From Beverwykella pulmonaria (Eukaryota > Ascomycota > Dothideomycetes > Pleosporales > Melanommataceae): DNA of 64,000 nt. The first letter of the stretch is position 1; every line of letters begins with the position of its first letter. The notes below the pieces were generated by a model. The model made no database searches. It saw only the letters and a list, made by a program, of their open reading frames with translations, and was not told the DNA's origin. The stretch is taken from contig BCHH01000007.1 in the NCBI GenBank assembly GCA_001599595.1, positions 1,519,785-1,583,784 of the forward strand. The letters run 5' to 3'. The translations under genes were made by a program, and so were the position numbers. Positions 34,127 to 46,663 of the stretch are shown in pieces.

Positions 34127-36844
34127 TCATGTGTAAATCGACTCGGTATAAGCGTTGACCTGTAACCCCTTCTCAGCCATCTCAGCCTTCTCCAAAAATT
34201 TAAGCGGCATCCACACCAAATGCCCCTTAATCTTATCCAACTCCTCTCTCACCTGCTGCACCGGCCGATCTTTATCGTACAAATGCCCTTGCTTATGATC
34301 CTTGTCCGTCTTTGGGTTCGGTGTGAAACTATCATAGTCGTCGAATGTTAAGATTTGATCATCGGGATCTGCGTGAAAGAGGTCCCGGAATACGGTGGTG
34401 TTGGTTGATGCACGCTCACACCACATTTTCCATACGTCGTCGGATAAGGGGTCAGAGACAAAGTCGAATTCTGCACCCTCGAGGCTGTCGTTGGGTGAGC
34501 CGTCGCCAGGGGGCTGCGCGTTGGGGTCGTCGGAAGCATCGAGAGACTGAGGTGGGAGGAGTCCAAGATGCTCGCGCCAAAGAATACTGCGTAGGGTGTG
34601 TGCGTGGCGGCCTGCACGGAATGATTGTCCGTCCATTTTGATGTCGACTTTGTCAGTGTCATACATGACGATTGAGAGCTCCGAGTCATGGTACCCGAGC
34701 TGCGAGCGGTCGTTGATGTTTGAGCTTCCGCATATGACGTACTTGTCGTCGATAATGCAGATTTTGGCGTGGATGTAGAGTTCTTCTTGGAAGAAATTTT
34801 CCTTCTCGTCCTCCGGGTCTCCTTCCCATGTTTCGGTGGAAGGTTTCTTGTCGTTGAGCATAGCGTCGTCGGCGATGGAGTCGGGGTCAATGATCCCACC
34901 TTGGTCACCCTGACCGACATCCTCCTCATCTGCAGCAAACCTTCGCCTCATATCAGCAGCCTTCTCTCTGGCTTCATTGCCGCCCTCTGATGGCGCCTCA
35001 AGCTCTTCAACTTCAGCTTTCTGAAGGTCTGTGTATGACATCCCGGATTGCTCTTCGTGCTTCTGAAGCTTCTTTGTCACGTTCAATCGGTCGTACGACC
35101 GCAGATTAAACAGGAAAATGTGCTCTTTGGGGTCGACACCGTGGGCCTCGACTTGCCCGAATATGCTGTCCTTTCCTCGACAAATGCTTTTGTACTGGTA
35201 GTCCATGATTGCTCTTGTGCCCGTTGCCGCGTCATCTCTCAAATCGCCAGCAAATCCAGGAATCGCGGGAATTACGATAATGACGCGGAACTTTCGGCCT
35301 TCTTGCCCAGCTCTGACTACGGCGTCGACAATAGCACGTCCGATCTGATTATGGACGGGGCTCTGATTTTCACCGGTCGCAGTGATGAAGAACTGGTTCT
35401 CAATGTAGACATAGTGGTCCGCCTCGCGAATCAGGTCGCAGTACGCCGTCTGAATGCTGTGCTCCGCCGGGAGGATGCCGCTGCTCCAGTCTGCACTACT
35501 CCGCACAAGCTGGGCATGTACCGTGCCGCGGTTATCCAGATTCTTCGTGCTCAGAGGACTCACTGGGTGGTGTACATAATCGCCAACTGGAAACTTGGGT
35601 CGCTGAACACCAATCAGATCTTCGTCTTCGCCTTCTCGTCCCTCCAAGGTCAGCCAGTCGTATCGATCGTCACGCTTATACTTGTCTCGCTTGCAGAAGT
35701 TCCATCGGAGGACAAAGTGCTCCGCAATGTCGTACACGCAAGGTCCAATAAGGCCCATTGCTACATCGTGCCATGGCATGCGGCCGTACTCCGCCTTGCT
35801 TAGCTGGTTGGATTTCCAATCTTCGACGTTTTGGAAGTCCATGATGCGATTGTTGTTGAAGTCCTGACCCGGGAAGATTTCGTTCTGCACACCAGAAGGA
35901 TGGACATCAGCAAGTGGATGTTGCTTATTGTCCCAGCGGCCGTAGCAAAGATCCAGACCTCCAATGAAAGCCATTGCATAATCAATGACAATGAACTTCT
36001 CATGATGCGCCTAGGGTGTGTCAATGCATGCCCATTCGTATGGAATGAGAAGGTTACCCAGTAAAACGTCATGTCAGACGCGTTCTCGAGAACGTTATGG
36101 TCGGGGTGTCTCATGAGGCTGATGTTGCCATATCCCGGCTTGCCTTCTGGGATCAGATTCATCATGACCTTCTTCGTATGCTGGCTATTGCAGGTAAGAG
36201 CCGCCGACACCTGGGTACGATGTTAGACTACTGCGGGATCGGGCAGATAGGAAGACCTACCTCCTTGTACACGATGATGTAGATTTTCACGCCCGCTTCT
36301 GCCCGTCTCTTCAGAATCTGATCCAAGCGCCATTCTTGATTGTAGAATGGAGGGCGGCGCAGGAACTAAGGAATTAGCCTACCCCCCAACAGTCAAGAGC
36401 ATAGCACCTACGAGTTCAGGAGAAAGCCACCAATCTTCAATGTAGATGGTTTCTTTTGCTGCCTCCAACGCCTGCGATACGGCCTGCACCCGATGTCAGA
36501 CCATGCCAATCGGGCGAGAGACGCATTCTTACCCAGAAGTAGTCCCTGCCGTCGACATACCACTTGATCAAGTTGCCATCGCGCTCGGGCGCAAATGAAT
36601 TGAATCTGTGGTTTCCGCAGACGCGGCTCCGCTTCTCGTCGGTCTTTTGCTCGTGTTCCTCGTCGTGGCGGTGATTCGGATTGGTCAAGTTGCCAAATTT
36701 ACCAATCTTGTGCTTGAGATGCGTCGCCTTGATCTTGGCATCGTAGAGGTGAGTGCCCTTCAGCTTTTCGCGCAGGTGGGGAAATGGATGCGCGATCTTG
36801 TCTTTGAGGCTGCGATGGCCCTCACCGTCTGGTTGCTCCGCCAT
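34127..36844 (-). CDS. Phospholipase D (short fungal type without PX/PH domains)
   Basis: Cleaves phosphatidylcholine to phosphatidic acid and choline at membranes. Five exons: the first runs 36844-36533, the next starts at 36483, and further introns lie near 36410-36366, 36262-36210 and 36063-36010. Both HKD catalytic motifs are present: AHHEKFIVIDYAMAFIGGLD, split just before it by an intron, and HAKICIIDDKYVICGSSN near nt 34700-34790. The conserved IYIEDWWLSPEL and IENQFFI segments are also seen. The N-terminus begins MAEQPDGEGHRSLKDKIAHP and has a basic His/Lys-rich region but no PX or PH domain, so this is the PldA-like class rather than full-length Spo14. An acidic insertion precedes the second HKD motif. 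Confidence 0.93.
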
Positions 36845-37409
36845 GCTTGCAGAGGACTGAAAGGCTGGTGGAGTGCTGGGAGGTGAGAAGGCGAACGTCT
36901 ATGGAAGCACGCAGCGAGAGTCCGACGACCTTTGTAGAGGGACGTCGTCGTTCCTTGGAACAGGTGCACACGATACTTGGCTGCTGTGATACCATAGCGT
37001 GACCTGCAGAAGGAACAGCCGCGAACCATGACGCACGCCAAGAACCCCGCTAATTAAGACGGTCCAAGTCCATCAGGAACCATATCATTCTCACATAATA
37101 ATAATAGACGGTAACCAAAAATTGACCCGGAAGAGCCTATCTCCCATTCCATCCATTGGCAAGTCCAACTTCTCTAGGTCATTTGTACGGAGACCGCAGC
37201 AAAAGAGTGGCCTCAATTCCCATGCAATGCAGTGCGCAAGATCTCGGATCGTGCCTGCAGACCCTGGAAGCGTGAGATCTGCCCATGAGCGCGGGACGTC
37301 ATCGGATAAAAGACTACCCGCGTGATCAGAAGCATCGCGGAGCGTTGGCGACAGAGGACGATACGAACTATATACCACGGTAGTATGCCTTTACACCATC
37401 TCAGATAAT

Positions 37410-37656
37410 GTTATCACGTTGCTAGTAGAGAACTACTGCAACTGGATGACACGAAGTTGCATAGAAGCTTCTGTGTGGCCCAAGTGCGTGGAAGCCGACA
37501 CGTGGTTTCTCCACAGGCTCTCTCCCATGCAAATATGGCTATCACGTTGTTAGTAAAGAGCTACTGCAACTGGATGACATGGAGCTGCCTATAAGCTTCT
37601 GCGTGGTCTGAGTGCGTAGAAGCCGACATGTGGTTTCTCCGCACGCTATCCCCCAT
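37410..37656. repeat. Diverged 119-bp direct repeat, two copies
   Basis: Copies at 37410-37528 and 37538-37656 align without gaps over 119 nt, separated by 9 nt. By eye there are about 21 differences, roughly four fifths of them C/T or G/A transitions. The repeats lie between the phospholipase D 5' end and the SDR promoter and encode nothing recognisable. The pattern suits a tandem duplication later hit by RIP or deamination. The flanking 36845-37980 has no gene I can support. Confidence 0.8.
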
Positions 37657-37980
37657 CCGTCTCCCTTCTCATTCACACTCACCACACTGTAGAGTCCACT
37701 GTCGGGTAACTTATCTGATGACACCCGGGTCGACCGGTTCGCTTGCAACATCGCCATAGATTCTCGCCTTCTCATTCGTCACTGAATACTCCAGCCCGGT
37801 CGAGGTTGCGGCGCCTGAGCACCGTCGCACACAGAAATTCTCACTAGAGGCCCTACTTTGGAAAGCTTCACATCTCTTACCCGGAAGGGGTTGCGTGGCT
37901 GACATAATGAATGACCCTCCTAGACGGAGATAAGCCGGACATTAAATGTACGATTGAATGTGAAAGCAACGTCAGTCGGA

Positions 37981-37986
37981 TATAAA
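37981..37986 (+). promoter_or_regulatory. TATA box of the SDR gene
   Basis: TATAAA lies 74 nt before ATG 38055, followed by a CT-rich initiator region (cttcttctttcgctctgtctcg), a usual fungal promoter layout. Confidence 0.6.
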
Positions 37987-38054
37987 ACCCACCTTGAGTG
38001 CTTCTTCTTTCGCTCTGTCTCGTGCATCTCATCTTCTAGAAATATATCTCAAAA

Positions 38055-38954
38055 TGGCTCCTCGCGTCTTTCTCATCACTGGAACATCCACAGGCTTCGG
38101 CTCCGAGCTCGTCGACGTCGTCCTCTCAAAAGGCGACTACGTGGTTGCCACAGCCCGCAACTCATCCAAACTCTCCTTCAAAGGCGCCAACTCGACCAAC
38201 AGCCTGCTCGTAGACTTAGACGTGACAAGCCAGGACTCAATCAACAAGGCCTTCGATGAGGCAGTAAACAAATTCAAGCGTGTCGACGTCGTAGTGAACA
38301 ATGCCGGCTACGGCCTCGCAGGCGAGTTCGAATCGCTGTCGGAAAACCAGATCCGGACGCAGATGGAAGTCAACTTTTTCGGGCTGGTCAATGTGACCCG
38401 GAAGGCGATGGAGACTATGCGTGACTTGAAAACCGGAGGCGTTATCCAGCAGGTCACATCGATTGGCGGACAGATCGGTAAGCGTCACACTTTTCTTCCT
38501 AGCAATCCTCCCGTACTGATACATCTTAGGCGTGCCCACCTTCTCCATGTACTGCGCCTCCAAATGGGCTGTTGAAGGCTTCACGGAAGCCATCTCAAAA
38601 GAAGTCAAACCCGAATGGAACATCAAATTCACCTGCATCGAGCCCGGGGGTTTCCGCACCGACTGGGCTGGGCGTAGCATGGACTTCGCGTCGAATAAAA
38701 ACCCGGCTTACGACCACATCGACGCGAAGAAGGCCATGGAGAAACGCCACGGTTCTCAGGCCGGCGATCCTAAGAAGGCTGCAAAAGTTTTCTATGAGTT
38801 GGCAGTTATGAAGGATCCCCCATTGAGATGTGTGGTTGGGACGGATGCGTATAAGATGATTAATCAGAAGCTGGAGACGTATAAGGAGAAAGTGAAGAAT
38901 TTTGAAGCGTTGAGTAACAGCACGGATGTGGATGGGTATCAGGCTCCTAGCTAG
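38055..38954 (+). CDS. Short-chain dehydrogenase/reductase (classical SDR)
   Basis: NAD(P)-dependent oxidoreductase with the Rossmann start VFLITGTSTGFGSELV (TGxxxGxG), the NNAG motif in VVVNNAGYG, catalytic Ser in QVTSIGGQ and the YxxxK pair in MYCASKWA. One intron, 38478-38529 (gtaagc..cttag), joins GGQIG to VPTFSMYCASK. The C-terminal EPGGFRTDW is typical of the large fungal group close to 17-beta-hydroxysteroid and retinol-type SDRs, whose substrates cannot be read from sequence. About 280 residues, a normal length. It precedes a GH43 gene on the same strand; no shared pathway is evident. Confidence 0.9.
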
Positions 38955-39756
38955 GTGTTCTAAGACGGTCGGGAAACTGCCCACACTTTGTGAGCGATTT
39001 ACTGAAAAGGCCTTTGTGGATATAAATACCCTGTGCTATATTTCGACTTTACCCTTACCCTTTTCGCCGTGACGAATTCCTCAGGCATTGACATCGCTCA
39101 AGCAGTAATCAACGGCGTTCCTTTGAATATAAATCAAATTTCAAGATAATTAAAGATTGGCGACAAGGCAGCAGTTCAGACCGCAGGGATGATGCTGGAT
39201 TCGGAGCCACGTCGCGCTGACTTCACTCGAAACATGCAGGGACTGCCTCAACACTTGCTCGACCCACACAATGAAGACTGATCCTGTAGCAGTTCCCTTT
39301 CCACGTTTCGGCCGCCAAAAAAACTTATTTCCTATAGAAAAGATAAAGTCACCGACCCGGTGTTGAGACATCAGAATGGTTTCAATTCTCCGAGCAAATA
39401 TCCCCAGGACGATCATATCACGGTAAAGTGGATCCCCGCAATCCGCTAGCATTACGCGCACCGCAATCTCTCCTCAGGAGATCTGCCACGCATCAACGAG
39501 TAATTTTCCTTTTGTCAATCCCTACCAGGTACACGTTGCCCAGACGATGTTTCGCCTTTGCACTCTGGTGCACGGCCCATCGTACATACACACATGGCTG
39601 GAATATTCGTAGTCTGACTCTATCCCCTGGCCGATATGGAAGTAGAGATCCACTTTAAGAAAACCATAAGTAACCATCTTTCCCATTCGGTCCCATGTCC
39701 CTTTTACGCACCACAAACATACATAATATACCCATCTCTCTCAACAAGTAAACATA

Positions 39757-40878
39757 ATGCTACCGACCCCACTCATCCTCCTTCTCTGTAGCGCATTCAA
39801 CATCTCCGCCTCGCCCCTCCTCAAAAAAAGAAGCTATCCCAACCCCGAATCCTGCACTGGGAACTGCACCTGGGTGCATGATCCCAATGTAATAAAAAAG
39901 AATGACACATACTATCGCTTCTCAACAAGTGGGAACATAGCCATCGCAACAGCGCCAAGTTTGAACGGACCGTGGGAGTATCAAGGTCCGTTGTTAACGA
40001 ATGGGACAAGTATCGTCGTGGGCTCGGGCCAGGACGTCTGGGTACGATATTCTTCTCCCTTCTTTCCATCGGATCTGAAGTAACAAGTGCTTCAGGCGCC
40101 CGACGTCACCCTAATAGACTCAACATACTACGCCTACTACGCCGTCTCCCTCTACGACACACAAACCTCCGCCATCGGCCTCGCAACATCGCCGTCGCTC
40201 GCCCTAGGATCCTGGACGGACCACGGCTCTCTCAACATCCCGCCTTCCTCCTTGTACAACCTCATCGACCCAAATTTATTCTTCGACCCTGCAACCCCCG
40301 ATGCGCCGCCGTATTTAACATTCGGAAGCTACTGGAACGGCATCTTCCAAACGCGATTGTCTAATTTAACCACCTTCGCCGACTCATCAGGCTCAATCGC
40401 TAGCTTGAAGAACGTAGTCCGTAATTCGACCGACGGGGCGAAAGTAGTAGAAGGCGGTGTCCAGTTCGCTATTAATAATTTTTACTACATCTTTTTTTCC
40501 TCGGGCGCATGTTGTAACACGCCTCCCAACCTCGCAGCCGCGGGGAATGAGTACAGTATCATGGTGTGTCGGGCATCTAGCGTTACGGGGCCGTACGTCG
40601 ATCGGCATGGACGTGATTGTGTGAGCCAGAGCGGCGGGACTGAGGTTTTGGGCAGCCATGACGATGTTTATGCGCCGGGAGGTCAAGGTGTGATGGTTGA
40701 GGAGGAGAGTGGAAGGGTGGTGGTGTATTATCATTATGGTGAGTTCAGATATAGCTATTCATGATGAGATGATGGCTAATGTGTGGCAGTCAAACCAAGC
40801 GTAGGGTATAATGCGGATCAGTTCTTTTTTGGGTTTAATTATCTCGATTTTGGGACAGGGTGGCCTGTTATTGTCTAA
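39757..40878 (+). CDS. Secreted GH43 arabinan endo-1,5-alpha-L-arabinosidase
   Basis: Extracellular hydrolase for arabinan side chains of pectin. It starts with a signal peptide (MLPTPLILLLCSAFNISAS) and a possible KR propeptide site. The five-bladed propeller shows WVHDPNVIK with the catalytic base Asp, VWAPDVTLID (rebuilt by removing the intron at about 40041-40094, gtacga..ttcag) and VVEGGVQF with the general acid Glu. A second intron, about 40740-40790, joins VYYHY to VKPSVGYNADQFFFG. Stop TAA at 40876-40878. Several NXS/T sites are present. Length and motif order suit the GH43 endo-arabinanase group, which points to plant cell wall use. Confidence 0.9.
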
Positions 40879-41134
40879 TGGGGGTGTATCGAGGAGATAT
40901 CGTTTGTGTCGCAAATCGGTGCGATGGATGTTGAAATGAATGGCCAGGAATGACACGAAATTATGAATAATGTGTTAGGTAAACGACTTGGATAGCTAGA
41001 GAGTGTTTAGATAATGAACTGAGAGCGAAGAAACGAATGATCACGCACCATTTCTTTTCACATACATCACTTGTAGTGTTTCTCAGGTCTGGCGCACAGG
41101 TATTGAAAACGTTGAATTCGAAAGTTTTGTCATA

Positions 41135-43061
41135 TCATGTTGCTCCACCGCTAGCTTGTTTCATCAACTGCTCTCTCCGCTGCCTTAATCGTGCCTCCTC
41201 GCTCTCAAGCCAACTCATCTCCACCTTTCTCTGGGCTTGCACATAAGGGGACGGTTCTGGAGCTGTTTCTGGCACAGCAGCAGCTGGAGGCGTCCGTCCT
41301 CTCCCACCGAGTGCCATCCCAGGTTGGCCGTCATGTAGTTCGCCTATCTGCCCAGAATCACCGGATGCCATCTCATTAGCTCTCATCGTTGTTATTTGCC
41401 CTCTTGCAGGATCCAATTCTTGCACAGCACCGTTACTGGGTAGCTCGTGATGTCCCAGCCTGTCGTATTCCTCGGATCCACTAACCATTTTATCCGACTC
41501 GCCTCCACTTCGTTCTCCTCCATACGCCTCCTTAGCAGCTCGTTGCTTTTGTACTCGCCGAAGGAAGAAGAGGACGGCGCCTAGGACTAGAGCTATGCCG
41601 ATAAGCGCGCCGAGAACAACCCCAGCGATGACTTTGGTCGAGATGCCTTTTGATTTTTTTGGTTTGGTAGTATCTATGAGTGCGTTGTCTGCGCTACTGG
41701 TAGCTGCACTAGCAGCTTCGGTTCCTGTTCCCGTCTGCTTCGCTGTTGAGGTAGTTCTCGCGCGTGTTGGTGCTGTAAAGCCAGACACACCCAAAGTTGG
41801 AAGTACATCGTTTGCGTGGAGATTCCAAACGCCAGACGTGAACTTAGGGCAGTCTCGCCTGGTCAACGTGGGGTCGTAATCTGAAGCCTTGACTCCTGCA
41901 GGTTCTAAAGTAGCCCACTGGCTTTTCAAATTCGAGAAATCCTGCTTGGTGCTGACATAGCCTGTTCCTGCCTCAGCGTCTGCATACGACACAAGCCCGT
42001 AACCGTTGATCTGTTCGCTCCACTGATAGATGATATTCCCCGAAATTCTGTCATTCATCTGCCGGCCGAGAATAGCAATCTGATCGTCGAATACTCGGTC
42101 AACGGTATCTGATTTGCATCCATTCTCTGAAAAGAAATATGGAATGCTATATCCGTCCAATTGGTCATACAGGGTATCATATCCAGACTTCGCCATACTC
42201 GATGCGCCGCACCACGAGTATCGATTAGCACCGAAGAAGTCGGCACTAATCGAATCGTTGCCGCAGTTGAAATAGTCCTGTTGTTGTACGCGAAGACTGG
42301 CTAGATCTGCCGCGCTGTAACCGATGGGGATAGCCCGATATTGCATCAAGTCGCGATATGCCTTCATGTCGGCGATGACCGCTTTTACGTACGCGGCCGC
42401 ATCAGTGCTGTTAGCTGCATGTTGTCAGTATAGTACATGTACAAATCGGTGTTCTACCCACGACTGTTCATTATTTCATTTCCGGCGAAGAAGCCGAGCA
42501 GATTGTCGTATTTCTGGAATCCGTCGATGACTTGGGCAAAGGCTTTGCGCAAATCTTTGGTCCATTCTGGAGTATTCTGGTCTTGAAGGTCAGCGGCTCA
42601 GATCTATATGTTTAGAATGTGTGCATGGAATATGGTTATGGACTGTACGCACTCTGTTTATAAAAAACAGGGGTGTTGACATGTCGAGGATCACATAGAT
42701 CCCACTGTTCTCGAATGCATTCATGCACGCGTCATGGTTCAGCGTTGGATCCACCGAATATACTCGGACGACATTTGCGCCCAAGTTTTTGATGAGCGGT
42801 GCATCGAGTTCGCATTGCGTGCCGTTTACCATGTTATTCATGTTGGTTACAGATGCCGAGTAAGCAACACCTGGGGAGATATAAGCGCGTTAGCAAAACG
42901 TTCAGCAGCTCTATGGTAAGTACAAGTATACCTTTGATGAAGAACTGATCCCCATCACTTGTGAAGAACTTGGAACCCTTGATCGAAATAGTTGGAATCG
43001 CGAGAACCGCACTCCAAGTGATCAGAACCCACGCGACGAAGCGCGTCAACCGTGGTAGCAT
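41135..43061 (-). CDS. GH72 beta-1,3-glucanosyltransferase with transmembrane tail
   Basis: Cell-wall remodelling enzyme of the Gas/Gel/Phr family that elongates beta-1,3-glucan. The true start is ATG 43061 (MLPRLTRFVAWVLITWSAVLA, a signal peptide). At least four introns; the first joins FFIKG to VAYSAS. Catalytic residues lie in FAGNEIMN (acid/base Glu) and FFSENGCKSD (nucleophile Glu). The CBM43 Cys-box is absent, so this is the GH72-minus class. The unusual part is the end: instead of a GPI signal there is a Ser/Thr stalk, a transmembrane helix (VIAGVVLGALIGIALVLGAV, nt about 41557-41633), a basic stop-transfer RRVQKQR and a tail of about 130 hydrophilic residues ending in a charged helix. 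This predicts a type I membrane protein. The exon frame from stalk to stop is continuous, so the fusion is not an artefact of the last splice. Confidence 0.9.
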
Positions 43062-43886
43062 AGCCAATCCAACCTCTTCGTATCTACAACCTGATCAATG
43101 TGACCGATAGAAACCTAGTGTGAATTGTCGAGGAAGGATGAAGGAGTGAGAAAGGAACAAGGTACGGAGGGAATAACAGAGGTCGGTCATGATTGACATT
43201 GTGGCGTAAGGCCGCCTCCCGTGCCGCAAATCGCTGTTTCATTTACCCCCTCACGCTGAGGAGATTTGATATTGGGGGCCATAACCAAAGTCAGAAAAGA
43301 ACCGAGAATAGATGCTTGGCTTCGAAGGTTCCTGGAATGTGGCATTGATCGATCCGCTAAAATCAGTATGATCCATGACAGTTGCGACGGTTTAACAAAA
43401 TATCAAGATGCGAGAAGGTTAGATGTCAAATGATGTGTTGAGTTGTATGGGAAAAAAGAGTTGGCGCTGCGGACTCTTGAAACACAACCAGCCCTTCACG
43501 CCAAGACAGTAGACTAGCTTCTGGTTGGACGGCGAAGCGAATTAACGAATCCCCTGCTCGGGTATTCACCACACGAGAATCCATATCGCTTTGAGGTTAA
43601 GACTCACAGCTCCGCCACTCAAACCCTTTCGAATGAACAGGCTTCGAAGTTCGCAAAATCATCAAGATACCATGTAAAGAAGAGCCGCATTTCAAACCTG
43701 CTCGTAAAATTATCCGTTTATACCGTAAGATGGGCTGCCTAACGGATTTAACGACTGCGACAAAGCCGGCCTTCAACCTCACGCCAAGATCTTATCCAGG
43801 TGACTAGGCAAGCGAATGTGTCTTGTGGATGACCACGGATACTCGGGCTCTCCATCACGTAGGTCGCTCTTTGGGGGGGCGGGGGG

Positions 43887-43892
43887 TATAAA
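43887..43892 (+). promoter_or_regulatory. TATA box of the aldehyde dehydrogenase gene
   Basis: TATAAA follows a G-rich run (gggggggcggggggtataaa) 94 nt before ATG 43986 and is followed by a CT/AT-rich leader. Confidence 0.6.
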
Positions 43893-43985
43893 GTACCCTC
43901 TAGGAACTCCTTCTACGTCCTGTCATCATCATACAATTCAACTTTTCCCAGCTTCATATCATCTAATAACATATTTATTTTCATC

Positions 43986-45640
43986 ATGCTATCAAAAATG
44001 GTCCTCGTTGATTATGCAGAGGCCCCAAAAAATCTCCAGGTAGTCCCTCTGTGGATCTCTAGCTCAGCCCAAGCTATCGACTCCCCTTCTTCCCTTTTCC
44101 CCATCACCAGCTCAGTCCAGGACAAACCCCTCCACCACGCAGTGTCCTGCACCCCATCTCACGCAATTCTCGCCGTCGATGCTGCCTCCACTGCCTTCCG
44201 CACCTGGCGCCTCACCGCCCCCTCCTTCCGACGCTCGCTCCTCCTAAAAGCCGCTGATGTGCTCGAACGCCACGCGACCGAGATCATGGAAGCTCAAATC
44301 GCGGAAACGAGCTGCCCACCTCAATTCGCAGGCTTCAATATCAAGGCTGGTGTGGAGTACGTGAAGGAAATAGCGGCTGCCACGAGCGAACTCAGGGGCA
44401 CAGTGCCGCAGAGAGTCGCAGGACCGGATGGGAAAGAGTCTGGGGGCTTGACTGTTGTAGTGAGAGAGCCAGTGGGGGTCGTGCTGGTTATTCCGCCGTA
44501 AGTATAATCCCCTGTAACATGATATGAAATGTGAGAATAAGTGCTAATGTTTGCAGATGGAACGGCGCTGTCATCCTCCCGCTGCGCGCTATCACCATGG
44601 CATTGGCCGCTGGCTGTACTCTCGTCATCAAAGCCTCCGAGCTCTGCCCGCTAACCCACCATCTCCTCATCTCCTGCTTCGAAGAAGCTGGCATCCCATC
44701 CGGGGTTCTTAACGTCATCCAAGCGCGCCGTGAGGACGCAGCGCCCGTCGTTGAAGCCATAATCTCACATAAAGCTGTGCGTAAAGTGGACTTTATCGGC
44801 AGTGCGGCTGTGGGTAGCAAGATCGGCCAGGTCTGTGCAAAGTATCTCAAACCGATATTGATGGAGTTGGGCGGAAAGGGGCCAGCTGTCGTACTGGAGG
44901 ATGCGGATTTAGAGAAGACGGCAGGATTGTGTGCTATGGGCGGTGAGTTATTTCTCTTTCTATTCCGTCTAATCTTGGTCGATTTGATGGGAGCACAAAG
45001 TTTGTAACTATGGTGCTGATAATTGCTAGCCATCCTCGACCACGGCCAACTCTGCTTTTCCACCGAGCGAATCATAGTCCACAAAGCCATCTACGACCAA
45101 TTCATTCCGCTCCTAACTGCAGCTATGTCGAAGATCCCAAAAGCAGGCGATGCCGTGACAAAGCAATCTGCAGTCCACGCATATGATGTCTTAGTCGACG
45201 CACAAGAGAAAGGCGCAAAATTTCTAGTTGGCGGGCCAGAGTACCTCACTGAGACAAGCCTCAAACCCACGCTCGTCACGAACATCAACCGCGACGCCCG
45301 CATCCGCGACGAAGAAACCTTCGGCCCCTCGGCCAGCGTCTACATAGCTGAATCTGACGAAGATGCGATAGAACTAGCAAACGACTCCGCCTATGGCTTG
45401 AATGCCGCGGTGCATAGTAAGAGCTGGGAGCATGCATTTAATGTAGCGAGTCAATTGGAGTATGGACAGGTGCATATTAATGATATGACCTGCACTGATT
45501 CGCCTGGCTGCCCGATTCGAGGCGTCAAGGGTTCTGGGTGGGGACAGAGTAACTCGATCTGGGGTATCCATGAGTTCAGCGTTGAGAAGTCGATTGCCTT
45601 TCATCCATCTGGAGGATTCAGTTTTTTGACTAGTCATTGA
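43986..45640 (+). CDS. NAD(P)-dependent aldehyde dehydrogenase (salicylaldehyde/vanillin type)
   Basis: Oxidises an aldehyde to the acid. Three exons: 43986-44497, 44557-44942 and 45030-45640, with good branch sites. The product has the nucleotide-binding start VVREPVGVVLVIPPWNGAV, the LILMELGGKGP-like glutamate motif (MELGGKGPAVVLEDADL), the catalytic Cys in HGQLCFSTERIIV, and EETFGPSASVY. The usual motif is NxGQxC; here it is DHGQLC, with Asp for Asn, a small deviation next to the oxyanion-hole Asn. The sequence is closest in style to fungal salicylaldehyde dehydrogenase-like ALDHs. No presequence, so cytosolic. About 500 residues. Confidence 0.9.
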
Positions 45641-46663
45641 ATGCTGGGATAGCGGTAGAAGCTTGGTAGAAGGCTCTTTTTCTCTAATTCCACCGAATGC
45701 ACAGACATGCCCTTCGATTTACATGACAAAAGTTTATGTATGCATATATCACCTAAGTATAACTTGGAAAGTACAGCGATGAGGCAGAGGGGTGCAACAA
45801 CCTAAACACTAGGAGAGCAAATTTTAGACCCACCACAGCTCTTGAGGTACGTTTCTTATGGTTCGCCCATTCTAGAACATACCCGTTGATTGGATAATGA
45901 TTAGCGTTAAGAAATTAATAGCTAATCTATCACATGATACACTGGCAGCCATGTTTTCATACTCTTAGTGCGCGCGTTTCTACTCCCAACGAAAACTACT
46001 CTCTTCGTATCATACTAGTTCTGCCATACTTTGAAATATGATCCTTATTAGAAGAATATGCAATAACCAATACGAGTTTCTTTGTACAGATCGCCACTTT
46101 TGGTAAGCCAGTAGACTCGCTAGTGCGATATACGTCTACATGCTTACAAGGTTCTGGCTGCTGCGTGGTATTTTGACCTCAAGATTTGGTGTGCGATTTT
46201 GGGAGTGCGGGGTTTTGCTTCGCTGGTAAGTTTGAGCAGTATTAAAGTTTCGATCAAAAGTAGCTTTCGGAGCTTACCCTTCCTGCGCTCGTATAGTAAT
46301 GAAGATCTCCAGTCGCTCGGGAATGTCGACCGACGATAGCTTTTTTGACGAAGTTTTGTTTTGGGGAAATTAAAGTTAGGGTTGTGGTTCCCCAACCGTT
46401 CCGAGTTCGCGTAGAATGTCAACAGATCGGACAGCCGTGAACAAAGAAAAGGCGTGTGGCTGTAAGCTACACCTAAAACGAATGCGACCCTTCATATCTG
46501 GATACACATATGAACATTGGGACAGCATTCTTTCAAGTTGGATACAGTCAAATATCAAGATCATTGCGGTCTTCAGTTTTCAAGGAAGAATAAGAGATAT
46601 CGCAAGATCCGACCGTTTTCACTTGGCAGCCGATTGTTAGGCACTCTGTGGACTGGCAAACTC
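45641..46663. other. AT-richer gene-poor spacer, no gene seen
   Basis: Only short frames. The base composition shifts towards A/T compared with the coding block before it, as in RIP-affected fungal spacers, and leads into the decayed HET gene. Confidence 0.5.

Noticed and set aside
35048..35803. 251-codon plus-strand frame inside phospholipase D
   Set aside because: Antisense shadow of a strongly supported coding exon on the other strand.
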